Positions 28,117 through 37,593 of a stretch of 64,000 nt of DNA are shown here, piece by piece (position 1 is the first letter of the stretch; each line of letters opens with the position of its first letter). A model generated the notes under the pieces. It did not search any database. It saw only the letters and a program-made list of their open reading frames with translations, and was not told the origin of the DNA. Both the position numbers and the translations under genes were made by a program. The DNA lies in contig OZ245789.1 in assembly GCA_965228045.1 (NCBI GenBank), positions 4,588,001 through 4,652,000 of the forward strand, given 5' to 3'. This DNA comes from JANQEU01 sp965228045 (GTDB lineage Bacteria > Bacteroidota > Bacteroidia > Cytophagales > Cyclobacteriaceae).

Positions 28117-29299
28117 CCAGTTCACGAAGTCTATCCCGCGCAGCTTTATTGGCCCCGTCCTTTCGTTTAGTAAGCTTTTTTACCTTCTTATAATATTCCG
28201 CTGCCTCTTCTTTTCTATCCTGCTTTTCCAGAATCCGGCCAATATTCATATGTGAATATATATAATAGCCTGCATCGTAAGCTTCTGCCAATTCACCATA
28301 TTCAATTGCATATTCGTAATACTTGATCGCTAAGTCTGGCTTATTGTATGCTTCATATATGTGCCCCAGAAAGAATCCGGCATACCGACCGGAATTCCAT
28401 TCATAACCAGGCCACTGGTAATCAATCCGTTCAATGATCTCCAAACATTCTTTTTCAGCCTCTCTGAAATTTCCTTTTTGATAGGTTAGCCTTACAAAAA
28501 ACCGATGGAAGTATGCATTATTCGGATACTGTTCGTGAAGATATCTGGCGACCTGCAATGAGCCTTCCAGATCACCTTCTTCGGCGTAAAGTATTCGCAT
28601 TAAATAGTATTGAGCCTCTGTTCGGGAATAGAAGGCATTTCTTGCCGTCTCTTCAAGTTGTTTTATCCCAAGCTGCTTATCTCCTTCCGGGAAAAAAGCC
28701 ATTAATGGTTTCAAAAGTGGATAGTGCTCTCGGATCCACTTGGCGTAATAATTAAAGAGGGCATCACCAAACAGAATTTCGGGACTAAAATCACTATTGC
28801 CCCGTGTGATCTCAAGATATTTGAGTGCGTTTTTACCCGCGAATGCTGCTTTTACATAATCACCCCGGTCCGAATAGAGCCGTCCTTTAAACGCATAAAC
28901 AGCGGACAGAAAAAATGCTCCTTCCAATTCATTGACTTCCTCATAAAGTCGCTCAGCCAGAACTTCTGCCGAATCCATATACGCCAGGAAGCTTTCATCC
29001 CAGGGAGTTTCGTCCGTAATACCATAAGGCATAAGTCTCCACCATTCATTTAGACCAAGCAAAAAGTAAGGAAGTGGATGCCAGCCATATTGCTTCTTCA
29101 GATAATTGTATTGGCGGGCAGCCCGATCAAAATTCATGTTATACATGTCATGCATGGCCTGGGTTGACTCAATTTCCACATACCTGTTTTTCAGAAGCAG
29201 GTTACTGCTTGAATCCAACTGACCGGTCCAGTTTTGACCAAATAGACCGGATGCATACCCTAATAACAAGGTCAGTATGACTGCTTTACTCCATTTCAT
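28109..29299 (-). CDS. secreted TPR-repeat protein of unknown function
   Basis: 396 residues, with signal peptide (MKWSKAVILTLLLGYASGLFG) and then helix-turn-helix TPR-like repeats (DFSPEILFGDALFNYYAKW; EAEKECLEIIERI; DLAIKYYEYAIEYGELAEAYDAGYYIYSHMNIGRILEKQ). No lipobox is seen. It probably acts as a periplasmic or envelope scaffold. It is followed by the aminotransferase gene with an eight-base overlap, so the two are coupled although functionally unlike. I do not recognise a specific family. Confidence 0.8.
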   Translation of the reverse strand: MKWSKAVILTLLLGYASGLFGQNWTGQLDSSSNLLLKNRYVEIESTQAMHDMYNMNFDRAARQYNYLKKQYGWHPLPYFLLGLNEWWRLMPYGITDETPWDESFLAYMDSAEVLAERLYEEVNELEGAFFLSAVYAFKGRLYSDRGDYVKAAFAGKNALKYLEITRGNSDFSPEILFGDALFNYYAKWIREHYPLLKPLMAFFPEGDKQLGIKQLEETARNAFYSRTEAQYYLMRILYAEEGDLEGSLQVARYLHEQYPNNAYFHRFFVRLTYQKGNFREAEKECLEIIERIDYQWPGYEWNSGRYAGFFLGHIYEAYNKPDLAIKYYEYAIEYGELAEAYDAGYYIYSHMNIGRILEKQDRKEEAAEYYKKVKKLTKRKDGANKAARDRLRELDV

Positions 29300-29383
29300 C
29301 CCGTGATAAACGTCATATTACCAACTTTCATTCCAAAATACCTTGTTTGTTTCAATTTGTTTGCGAAGTTAGCTTCCAGCGTT

Positions 29384-30031
29384 ATGAAATTTTTAGAAGA
29401 CATCCGTGAAAAATTCTTCGAAGACTGGTATCAGTTCGATTCCCGCACCTTTTTTGTAATCATTTGCCTCACCTACATCTGTATACTTCTCCTGAAGAGA
29501 ACATTTATCATAGCGGATATAGCTGCATTTGAAGTGCTACAGGACCGGGGAGAAATGTGGGTCTTTGATATCCTGTTTGGAGTGCAGTACGTAAGTGTTC
29601 CGTTTTTCCTGGCATGGAAGTTTACACTCACGGCTTTTCTGCTTTGGGTTGGCTGTTTTATGTTCGGATATCGAGTTACTTATGCACAACTCTGGCGATG
29701 GGTGATGTTTTCTGAGCTTATTTTCATTGCACCAGAAATTCTGAAATTTGTTTGGTTCCTGTCCTTTGGAGGAGATCCCAGCTATCAGGATGTTGTTGCT
29801 TTCTACCCTCTGTCTTTGATGAATTTGGTCAACTACGAACTAGTGGATGCCAGATACCATTACCCACTAAAGTCACTGAACATCTTTGAGCTATTTTATT
29901 GGTTTTCCCTGGCAGTAGGCATCTTTTACCTGAGCAAAAAGAAATGGAACATATCGTGGTATATCACTACCAGCACGTACATTCTTTTTTATTTTCTCTG
30001 GTTAGGATTTTTCATTCTGGTCTACGATTGA
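29384..30031 (+). CDS. small integral membrane protein of unknown function
   Basis: 215 residues and about five hydrophobic segments (TFFVIICLTYICILLL; VSVPFFLAWKFTLTAFLLWVGCFMF; RWVMFSELIFIAPEILKFVWFL; FELFYWFSLAVGIFYL; TSTYILFYFLWLGFFILV). I choose the ATG at 29384 (MKFLEDIREKFFEDWYQFD); a longer frame begins at 29303 but has no supporting features. It is divergent from the TPR gene and overlaps the MOSC gene tail to tail by ten bases. No family recognised. Confidence 0.7.
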   Translation: MKFLEDIREKFFEDWYQFDSRTFFVIICLTYICILLLKRTFIIADIAAFEVLQDRGEMWVFDILFGVQYVSVPFFLAWKFTLTAFLLWVGCFMFGYRVTYAQLWRWVMFSELIFIAPEILKFVWFLSFGGDPSYQDVVAFYPLSLMNLVNYELVDARYHYPLKSLNIFELFYWFSLAVGIFYLSKKKWNISWYITTSTYILFYFLWLGFFILVYD

Positions 30032-30522
30032 TCAGCGACCATCTTAACCTTACTGTTGGTCCTGATAAAACCTGGCTTTATGACCCTGGCTGTAATACCT
30101 CCATGTCCTCGCATGGTATTGTAACCACCTACACCAAGGTTTTCTTCCATTCTGGAACAAGGATAGCATTCACCGGTGGTTTCCAGTATGGCATCGCCTA
30201 TCTGAAACTTTTTGTCCTTAAGAGCGAGGAGGTTAATTCCTTTGACCACGATGTTCCTTCGGGTAAGGCGGGGGTCTACATTGGGAAGACCCATAATCGC
30301 AAAAACGGCATCAAGATGCTCCTGCTGAATCAAAGTGACCTGACGCTTGTCACTGTAGCTTGACGAAAAATGATCACCAACAAGCCCATTTTCACCAGCG
30401 AGGACTTCTTTGGTTTCTACTGGCATCTCCCTCCTCTCGGGTCTTAAAAAGATACCGGTGACAGTACCTACCTGTGGGATTGTCTGTAGAAGTTCTTTTA
30501 CGATTGGTTCTGCCTTGGACAT
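30022..30522 (-). CDS. MOSC domain protein
   Basis: 166 residues from the ATG at 30522. The MOSC (molybdenum cofactor sulfurase C-terminal) fold is shown by GLVGDHFSSSYSDKRQVTLIQQEHL in pieces, LTRRNIVVKGINLLAL and the conserved cysteine region LETTGECYPCSRMEE. MOSC proteins carry or transfer sulfur or bind molybdenum cofactor; YiiM-type members reduce N-hydroxylated compounds. Its substrate is not known. The molybdate import operon at 49.7 kb could supply the metal but is far away. Confidence 0.85.
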   Translation of the reverse strand: MSKAEPIVKELLQTIPQVGTVTGIFLRPERREMPVETKEVLAGENGLVGDHFSSSYSDKRQVTLIQQEHLDAVFAIMGLPNVDPRLTRRNIVVKGINLLALKDKKFQIGDAILETTGECYPCSRMEENLGVGGYNTMRGHGGITARVIKPGFIRTNSKVKMVADQS

Positions 30523-30584
30523 GATCCAAATATACAACCTCCAAATGTTAATGAAAGGAGATTCTTGCTGTTAAAAATGGTCAA

Positions 30585-30605
30585 TCCCGATCAATCGGGA
30601 CTTTT
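30585..30605 (+). terminator. short GC-rich hairpin followed by T-run
   Basis: TCCCGA and TCGGGA form a perfect six-base stem around TCAA (seven if the loop is CA), followed by CTTTT. In plus orientation it looks like a weak intrinsic terminator, but it lies 49 bases before the next gene, so it may be a leader hairpin or an attenuator for that gene, or it may stop readthrough from the left. Confidence 0.35.
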
Positions 30606-30653
30606 ATTATACATTAATTACTAATTTCGCCATCTGCATTAAAACACTCAGAA

Positions 30654-33599
30654 ATGGGATATCAGAAGATAAATATTATTACGGGTTGGGTAGCATTTCT
30701 AATAGCTATGGTGGTGTATACACTGACAGTGGAACCCACAGCGAGTTTTTGGGATTGTGGTGAATTTATCGCGACTGCATATAAATTGGAAGTCCCACAC
30801 CCACCCGGTGCTCCATTTTTTCTTTTGACCGGAAGACTATTTAGCATGCTTGCCGGAGACAATGTGGAGCAGGTAGCTTTCTGGGTAAATATGTTGAGTG
30901 TTCTAAGTGCAGCTTTCACCATTCTGTTTCTCTTCTGGTCCATCACCCACCTGTCCAGAAAAATCCTTAAAACAGAAGATGGCAATGAAACTCCGGGTCA
31001 GATTATCGCCATAATGGGAGCAGGACTTGTAGGGGCTATGACATGTACATTCTCGGATTCCTTCTGGTTTTCTGCGGTTGAGGCCGAGGTATATGCCATG
31101 TCGTCCTTTTTTACTGCTTTTGTTTTCTGGGCGATACTCAAATGGGAAACCATCTCTGATGGAGCAGAGCAGAACAAATGGCTTATACTGATTGCCTACA
31201 TGATGGGATTATCCATCGGAGTACACCTTCTCAACCTCGTTACCATTCCGGCCCTTGCTTTAATCGTCTATTTCAAGTTTGCAGAAAAAATCACCAAAAG
31301 AGGTGTTTTGATGACCCTGGCCATCGGAGGTGCCATCATCATAGTGATCATGATTGGAATTATTCCGGGTTTGGCATCTTTTGTGGGTACCCTGGAAGTA
31401 TTTTTCGTGAATTCATTGGGACTACCTTTTGCATCAGGTGCCATTTTCTTCCTGATCGTATTTGTCGCTGCCATTGTGTACGTGACATGGTACTCCATCA
31501 AGAAAAAGAAGGTCATATTGAATACTGCCATCATTTCCTTCACATTCATAATGATCGGGTATAGCAGCTATGCCATAGTATTGATCAGATCCAATTATGA
31601 TACCCCAATTGATGAAAACAATCCTGAGGATATCATGACCTACGTGTCCTACCTGAAGCGTGAGCAATATGGGAGCAGACCGCTTTTTAAGGGTCAGTAT
31701 TATACAGCCGAATTGCAACAACAGGTGCAGGGAGATCCTGTCTATATGAAAGGCGAAGACCAGTACATCGTAAAAGACTATAAAATTGACTACGTATACG
31801 ACCCAGCCCACACCACCATCCTTCCGAGGATGTACAGCAAAAGTCCCGATGGAAGGCACCAGGAAAAATATCGTCAGGTAACAGGTTTGAGGCAAGGTGA
31901 AAAGCCTTCGTTTTCGGACAATATCTACTATATGATCCGTCACCAGCTGGGCACCATGTATTTCAGGTATTTTATGTGGAATTTTTCCGGCCGTGAATCG
32001 GATATTCAGGACGCTGGCTGGGTAGGCATCGCTGATGCCTTTGATCAGGTGCCGATAGAAATCGAAAACAATAAAGGAAGAAATCTCTATTACGGCTTAC
32101 CGCTACTATTTGGCTTAATTGGTATGTTTTTCCAATTTAAGAAAGACAGGGTCTACTTCTGGGTTACGTTGCTACTCTTCTTTCTTACCGGGGCGGCGCT
32201 GGTACTGTATCTAAACTCACCTCCAATAGAACCGAGGGAGAGAGACTATATCTATGCCGGTTCTTATTATGTATTTGCGATCTGGATAGGCCTGGCGGTA
32301 TTGGCCTTCTACGATGGTCTGTTGAAATTTATCAATAACCATAAGATCGCTGCCAGTCTCGGAATAGTCATATGTCTTGGAATACCCACTCTTTTGGCAT
32401 CGGAAAACTGGGACGATCATGATCGGTCGGGCCGATATTTTTCCATAGAATCCGCAAAGAACTATTTGGACTCATGTGCGCCTAATTCGATACTTTTCAC
32501 AGGTGGTGACAATGATACGTTCCCTCTTTGGTTTGCCCAGGAGGTGCTGGGACACAGAACGGATGTCAGAGTCATTGTATTGAGTTATTTTAATACTGAC
32601 TGGTACATCGAGCAGATGATGAGACCAGCTTACGAATCTGAGGCGCTTCCGTTTGGGTTGACCATGGACCATTATATCCAGGGTGGACCCAATGACTATT
32701 TACCGTTTCTTCAGGAAAGGTCATTTGATGGGGTGATGAACGCCAGGACCTATATGGATCTAATTAAGAATAATGATCCCCGGATTCGTCTCAATACACA
32801 AACAGGAGGCACTTATAACCTGCTCCCTACTCGTGATATGTTCATGAATGTGAATCACGGCAAAATCGGAGAACTAAGTTTTATGTCCGCTTCCGGAGAC
32901 AAGTTGAATCAACGAAAGACCGATAGACTTACCTGGAGATTAAAAGGTGGTGGTCTGGAGAAGAAGGACCTTGCTATCATCGATCTGATGCTCAATTCCG
33001 ATTTCAAAAGACCTATGTATTTCAACAATACATCGCTCAATGCAATCAATTTTGAAATCAGGCAGCACGTAGTCCAGGAAGGAATTACTTACAGGTTAGC
33101 TCCCGTGAATGTTGAGGGAGGAGATGTTCTGGTCAATACGGAAATCATGTATGACAACCTGATGAACAACTTTAGTTGGAAAGGATTGAATGATCCGGAT
33201 GTGTACTATTCGGAGGATTACAGAAAGTTCTGCCTTAGCCATCGTTCTGCGTTTAACACACTTGCACGAGAGCTCATCCGTGAAGGAGACGAGGAACGAG
33301 CCAGGGAGGTATTGATGAAATCACTGGAAGTGATGCCAGATGAAACCATTCCCTACGACATCTTTTCCGTTTATCATATTGCTATGTTGCTTCAATTAGG
33401 AGAACGTGACAAAGCCATAGACATAGCAGATACTGTGAGCGAAAGAGCTGAAAGCTGGTTCCAGCTGGGACCTGCGGATCAGATGGAGTATCAGACCAGA
33501 ATAGTTCAATTGAACGAGGTTGTCCGGGCTTTCAGGGCATTTGGGGAGCAGGAACAGGCCGCCAAATATGAGACGATCTTTAATCAATACAGGAGATAG
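30654..33599 (+). CDS. DUF2723/TMEM260-like membrane glycosyltransferase (probable protein O-mannosyltransferase type)
   Basis: 981 residues. The first 580 or so contain about 12 membrane helices with an early luminal-type acidic motif (TASFWDCGEFIATAYKLEVPHPPGAPFF in pieces), as in the DUF2723 family that is related to human TMEM260, a protein O-mannosyltransferase. A further soluble periplasmic part has GGDNDTFPLWFAQEVLG and ends with TPR-like helices (LARELIREGDEERAREVLMKSLEVMPDE). In Bacteroidota this family is very widespread. I infer a role in glycosylating secreted proteins or building surface glycans. It has its own 130-base upstream gap with a hairpin. Confidence 0.85.
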   Translation: MGYQKINIITGWVAFLIAMVVYTLTVEPTASFWDCGEFIATAYKLEVPHPPGAPFFLLTGRLFSMLAGDNVEQVAFWVNMLSVLSAAFTILFLFWSITHLSRKILKTEDGNETPGQIIAIMGAGLVGAMTCTFSDSFWFSAVEAEVYAMSSFFTAFVFWAILKWETISDGAEQNKWLILIAYMMGLSIGVHLLNLVTIPALALIVYFKFAEKITKRGVLMTLAIGGAIIIVIMIGIIPGLASFVGTLEVFFVNSLGLPFASGAIFFLIVFVAAIVYVTWYSIKKKKVILNTAIISFTFIMIGYSSYAIVLIRSNYDTPIDENNPEDIMTYVSYLKREQYGSRPLFKGQYYTAELQQQVQGDPVYMKGEDQYIVKDYKIDYVYDPAHTTILPRMYSKSPDGRHQEKYRQVTGLRQGEKPSFSDNIYYMIRHQLGTMYFRYFMWNFSGRESDIQDAGWVGIADAFDQVPIEIENNKGRNLYYGLPLLFGLIGMFFQFKKDRVYFWVTLLLFFLTGAALVLYLNSPPIEPRERDYIYAGSYYVFAIWIGLAVLAFYDGLLKFINNHKIAASLGIVICLGIPTLLASENWDDHDRSGRYFSIESAKNYLDSCAPNSILFTGGDNDTFPLWFAQEVLGHRTDVRVIVLSYFNTDWYIEQMMRPAYESEALPFGLTMDHYIQGGPNDYLPFLQERSFDGVMNARTYMDLIKNNDPRIRLNTQTGGTYNLLPTRDMFMNVNHGKIGELSFMSASGDKLNQRKTDRLTWRLKGGGLEKKDLAIIDLMLNSDFKRPMYFNNTSLNAINFEIRQHVVQEGITYRLAPVNVEGGDVLVNTEIMYDNLMNNFSWKGLNDPDVYYSEDYRKFCLSHRSAFNTLARELIREGDEERAREVLMKSLEVMPDETIPYDIFSVYHIAMLLQLGERDKAIDIADTVSERAESWFQLGPADQMEYQTRIVQLNEVVRAFRAFGEQEQAAKYETIFNQYRR

Positions 33600-33819
33600 A
33601 AATAGTTGAGCAGGAGCTGTTGTTTATAAATCTGCTTTCTGTTTCCGATATTAATGATTCGAGTGAGTAGTTGTTTCGTAAAGATTCGATAGGCTCCTTG
33701 ACGATGTACCTTTCTGTTCGGAAATTATTTATTTCTTAATGTTTCCAGTCAAAGAGTTAGAAAAATCTGAATGATTAAAAAGAAGAAAAATTACGAAAGA
33801 GAGGGAGCGAGATTTGAAA

Positions 33820-34176
33820 TCAACGCTTCAGGAACTTAACCGCCTTTTTGAAGCGAAGGAATTCGTCCTTGACGATCAGGAAATAATAACCGCTGGCCAG
33901 ATCCTTCAAAGGCACCCGGTAGCGATCCATTGACACCTTCTCGACTTCTATTTCCAGCTTGTTTCCAATCATACTGCGGAGTTCGATCTCAGGGTCCTGC
34001 AGATCACGGTTCTTGATTTGAACGACTACGAAATCAACGGCAGGATTGGGAAACAGTTCGATCTGAGCTACTTCAAATTGATCATTATTGTTGGCATCAA
34101 TTCCCTGTTCCTGCGAAAAAACAGAAATTGATAGCAGTATAGCTAATGACAATATGAGCAGTCCTCTTAGACGCAT
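33820..34176 (-). CDS. tiny secreted protein that is essentially a lone T9SS sorting domain
   Basis: Only 118 residues: signal peptide (LLILSLAILLSISVFSQ), about 20 linker residues, then a complete type A sorting domain (IELFPNPAVDFVVVQI … GYYFLIVKDEFLRFKKAVKFLKR). No cargo domain remains. Such a protein could be a decoy, a regulator or load of the T9SS sorting machinery, or a degenerated leftover of a larger cargo gene. The frame is clean, with an ATG start and no stop inside. 220 bases to its left and 148 to its right hold nothing I can identify. Confidence 0.82.
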   Translation of the reverse strand: MRLRGLLILSLAILLSISVFSQEQGIDANNNDQFEVAQIELFPNPAVDFVVVQIKNRDLQDPEIELRSMIGNKLEIEVEKVSMDRYRVPLKDLASGYYFLIVKDEFLRFKKAVKFLKR

Positions 34177-34324
34177 AACTACAAAGTACGCAAAAAAAAT
34201 ACCAATGTTTGTTCAAGTTAGTAAAATTTTTAGCCCGATACCGCGTTATAAGAAGTTAAAATTTTGTGAATGACCGGATTCTTTTGTTTAGTACAATTCC
34301 TGTATTCAGTTGACTTTTAAGTAG

Positions 34325-35824
34325 TTACTCCAAAAGTCTCTGGAATGCCATCGGAATTGCCGTCACAATATCCGATGCAATCACAGATCTCTCTCCAAAT
34401 TTTTCTGCTGCATGATCCCCGGCGGCACCATGTAAGTAAACTCCAAGCTGCAATGCCAACTCTGGTTCGATCCCCTGACCAACCAGACTGCATATCATAC
34501 CGAATAAGACATCACCGCTTCCCGCAGTAGACATTCCCGGATTACCTGTATTGTTAAAGACAACTTTTCCATCGGCATTGCATATTGCAGAAAATGCTCC
34601 CTTTAAAACAATATTTAGCCTGTACTTCTTACAAAGTGTTCTCAACTTGTCCAGTTTATCAAAATCATCGGTCCAGTCACCGACCAATCTTCTGAACTCA
34701 CCAGGATGTGGAGTCATGATGGTGCCTTTTGGCAGTTTACTGAAAAGGTCATTTTCCAAACCAATGATATTTAAGGCATCTGCATCTAATACCAATGGCG
34801 AGGAAGGATGACCGGAAAGAAATCTTCTGAAAGCCTCTCTTGTCTTTTCTTTAGTACCCAGGCCGGGTCCAATTCCAATACAATCCACGTCCTTCTCAAT
34901 TACAAAATCACTGAGATAATCTTTATCGTCACTGTCGACCGTCATCCCTTCGATGATATTGTGATGTAGTAGTTCGACACCACATTGCGGAACAAGTGTA
35001 AAAAGTAGTCCTGTACCAGTTCTAAAAGCAGACCTTCCAGCCAGGATGGCTGCACCTATTTTTCCCCTACTTCCACAGATCAGTTGAACCTTACCGAAAT
35101 TTCCCTTATGAGAAAACCGAGGTCTCTTTTCAGGGAATCGAATAAGCTCCTGTTCATCAATCAGATAGAAATCAGTCGGTTGATTTTGAATAAAATTCTG
35201 ATCTAATCCTATGGGAATGACGTGCCACTCTCCGACATACTCAGCAAGTGAGGGTTGAAAAAAAGCCAGTTTAGGAAGTTGAAAACTGAGGGTGGCCATC
35301 GGTTTGATGATGGCTCCATTGGGGACCGGTTTATCTGCGAAAAGTCCGGACGCAATGTCCACAGAAACGATCCTTCCTTCCGACTCATTCAGATACTCGA
35401 TAAGCTCCCCAATGGGACCTGAAACAGGTCGGGTAAGCCCAGAACCAAAAATCCCATCTACTATGAGATCTCGCCTTTCGATTTTAGGAAAGTCTGACTT
35501 ACCTTTTATGAAATTCACCTTTTCGGTCAACCGTTCAAGATTTTTTCTACAGTCCGGAGACATCTTGTCCTTATTACCGACCAGGAAAATTCGTACTTTG
35601 AATTGCTTGGCACGCAAGAGTCTGGCTATGGCGAGTGCATCTCCTCCATTGTTTCCTGTGCCGGCTACCACTACCACCCGATATGAATCTCCAAATAACT
35701 GCCGAAATTTATTCGTGAAAGAAATGCTGGCGCGTTCCATAAGTTCGATGGAGGCGATTGGAGTGTTTTCAATGGTATGCTGGTCGCATTCCCGGATCTG
35801 GCTGGCAGAAAGGATTGGTATCAT
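34325..35824 (-). CDS. nnr: bifunctional NAD(P)H-hydrate epimerase / ADP-dependent NAD(P)H-hydrate dehydratase
   Basis: 499 residues in two domains. The N-terminal YjeF_N epimerase part (about 1-215) carries VAGTGNNGGDALAIARLL. The C-terminal ribokinase-like dehydratase (about 225-495) carries DCIGIGPGLGTKEK, TIMTPHPGEFRRLVG and the anion-hole region TGNPGMSTAGSGDVL. It repairs damaged NADHX/NADPHX. It lies 65 bases after nuoD on the same strand, which is a sensible link because complex I uses NADH. The ATG at 35824 is well supported. Confidence 0.95.
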   Translation of the reverse strand: MIPILSASQIRECDQHTIENTPIASIELMERASISFTNKFRQLFGDSYRVVVVAGTGNNGGDALAIARLLRAKQFKVRIFLVGNKDKMSPDCRKNLERLTEKVNFIKGKSDFPKIERRDLIVDGIFGSGLTRPVSGPIGELIEYLNESEGRIVSVDIASGLFADKPVPNGAIIKPMATLSFQLPKLAFFQPSLAEYVGEWHVIPIGLDQNFIQNQPTDFYLIDEQELIRFPEKRPRFSHKGNFGKVQLICGSRGKIGAAILAGRSAFRTGTGLLFTLVPQCGVELLHHNIIEGMTVDSDDKDYLSDFVIEKDVDCIGIGPGLGTKEKTREAFRRFLSGHPSSPLVLDADALNIIGLENDLFSKLPKGTIMTPHPGEFRRLVGDWTDDFDKLDKLRTLCKKYRLNIVLKGAFSAICNADGKVVFNNTGNPGMSTAGSGDVLFGMICSLVGQGIEPELALQLGVYLHGAAGDHAAEKFGERSVIASDIVTAIPMAFQRLLE

Positions 35825-35889
35825 GCGTATAATTTAGACTCATAATACCTATTTGGCAATAAATCTTTGTGAACAGACCCAAATTGTTC

Positions 35890-37104
35890 TTATCTGTCAA
35901 CTTCACCCATGACAATATCGATCGAACCCAAAATCGCGATCATGTCCGATATCATGGTACCTCTACTCAACTCCCTGAAAACACCAAGGTTAACAAAGGA
36001 GCAGGCTCTGGCTTTACACCTGATTGGAATGTCTGATCGACCGTCAGCTCTAAAAAAGTAACCAAGCTCTCCTTTAGGATTTTCTGCTCTGACATATAAG
36101 TCCTGAGCCCCGGGACGTATTTTTTTTGGAACGTGACTTCGCGGATCAAAATCCCTGGTTCTCTTATGATCCCCGGTCAACTTCTCCAGACATTGATCAA
36201 TAATTTTGACCGACTCCCGGCATTCCTGCATTCTCACCCACGTTCTATCCCAGCAATCACCCGTCGATCCCATCTTTCCTTCACCCAAGGGAACGTCAAA
36301 ATCAAGCTCAGGATATACGCTATAACCATCCACTTTTCGAAGGTCAAATCTTAGACCAGAAGCCCTTAACATCGGGCCCGTCACTCCATAGTTTATCGCC
36401 GTCTGAAGAGGCAGGGCACCGACGTTGGCGGTTCGATCAATGAAAATTTTATTTGATATCAGAAGGTTTTCCAGATGATCAAGCTTGGGCTTCAGGTATT
36501 TACTGAACTCCTTACAGCGCTCCTCAAAACCAACAGGCAGGTCGTAATAAAGCCCTCCGATCCATATATAGTTATAGAGCATCCTGGCACCACTTACCCA
36601 TTCCAGCAGTCTCATAATATGCTCTCGGTCTCTCATCACCCATAGAAAGGGAGTAAAAGCCCCAATATCCAAACCATAGGTTCCAATCGCCACAAAATGG
36701 GATGCGATGCGATTTAACTCCGCTACTAATACTCTTATATACTCTACCCTTTTCGGAATGTCCTTATCAATTCCCAGCATTCTTTCCACACCCATTGCGT
36801 AAGCATGTTCGCTATTCATGGCGGCCACGTAGTCCATTCTATCTACGTAAGGAATCGTCTGGTTAAAAGGCATGGACTCCGCATGTTTTTCGAAACATCG
36901 ATGCAGATAACCCATGTGTGGAATGACATCCACCACAATCTCACCATCGGTGATGGTTTCCAACCTCAATACACCGTGGGTCGATGGGTGCTGTGGCCCA
37001 ATGTTTATAATCATTTCCCCTCTTTTCAGGGAATCACTATCGTAAACCAGTGGCTCGGAATTCTTGAAATGGTCAGGATGATATTTGTATTGAATTTCGT
37101 TCAT
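35890..37104 (-). CDS. nuoD: NADH-quinone oxidoreductase subunit D (49 kDa)
   Basis: 404 residues, the Nqo4 subunit at the quinone-binding interface of complex I. Typical motifs: INIGPQHPSTHGVLRL near residue 31, MGYLHRCFEK, YVDRMDYVAAMNSEHAYAMGVE, and the C-terminal MISDMIAILGSIDIVMGEVDR. It follows nuoC after six bases. nuoC and nuoD are separate genes here, not fused. No nuoE follows; the next gene is nnr. Confidence 0.97.
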   Translation of the reverse strand: MNEIQYKYHPDHFKNSEPLVYDSDSLKRGEMIINIGPQHPSTHGVLRLETITDGEIVVDVIPHMGYLHRCFEKHAESMPFNQTIPYVDRMDYVAAMNSEHAYAMGVERMLGIDKDIPKRVEYIRVLVAELNRIASHFVAIGTYGLDIGAFTPFLWVMRDREHIMRLLEWVSGARMLYNYIWIGGLYYDLPVGFEERCKEFSKYLKPKLDHLENLLISNKIFIDRTANVGALPLQTAINYGVTGPMLRASGLRFDLRKVDGYSVYPELDFDVPLGEGKMGSTGDCWDRTWVRMQECRESVKIIDQCLEKLTGDHKRTRDFDPRSHVPKKIRPGAQDLYVRAENPKGELGYFFRADGRSDIPIRCKARACSFVNLGVFRELSRGTMISDMIAILGSIDIVMGEVDR

Positions 37105-37110
37105 AAAAGA

Positions 37111-37593
37111 TCAATACTCTACCTTGATTCCGTGATAATATTCCTGTTCCTTGTAGTCTTTTCTCAACGGATGACCTTCCCAGTCTTCAGGTAATAAAAT
37201 TCTTCTCAAGTCCGGATGTCCGTGAAATTTTACCCCCACAAGGTCGTAGCATTCCCGCTCCATCCAATCGGCTGACTTCCAAATATTTGTAAGTGTATCT
37301 ATTGCTGCCGCTTTGCGGTCTATATAAGTTTTTACCGTAAGATGATGATCAAAAGGAATAGAGTAAAGATTATAAATCAGCTCTATGGAATTGGATTCCG
37401 GGCCATTGTCCAGGGCCGTGATGCATGAAAGCATGTCAAAATATAGCTGATCGTGATCACGGAGCAACGTGCATACCTTTTCCAGGTCACCAGGCTTTAA
37501 TTTAATCCCAGCCGGGGTGGTTTGCAGGTCTTCTTCCAGTGACAACCCAAGAAATTCCTTTTCAAGGATGCTCTTTATTTCTTCGAATTTCAA
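37111..37593 (-). CDS. nuoC: NADH-quinone oxidoreductase subunit C (30 kDa), TTG start
   Basis: The functional start is a TTG at 37593 (LKFEEIKSILEKEFLG, read as Met), overlapping the nuoB stop as TTGA and preceded by AAAGGAAA. This gives 160 residues, normal for NuoC. A longer frame to 37785 lies inside nuoB and does not match the family. The segment ERECYDLVGVKFHGHPDLRRILLPEDWEGHPLRKDY (in pieces) is the family signature. It forms the peripheral arm with NuoD. Confidence 0.95.
   Translation of the reverse strand: MKFEEIKSILEKEFLGLSLEEDLQTTPAGIKLKPGDLEKVCTLLRDHDQLYFDMLSCITALDNGPESNSIELIYNLYSIPFDHHLTVKTYIDRKAAAIDTLTNIWKSADWMERECYDLVGVKFHGHPDLRRILLPEDWEGHPLRKDYKEQEYYHGIKVEY

Noticed and set aside
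29899..30363. Plus-strand open frame of 154 residues over the MOSC gene
   Set aside because: Antisense shadow of a clear MOSC domain; composition and sequence not protein-like.
33600..33819. 220-base gap between the DUF2723 and T9SS mini-protein genes
   Set aside because: No open frame, hairpin with T-run or promoter consensus that I could support.
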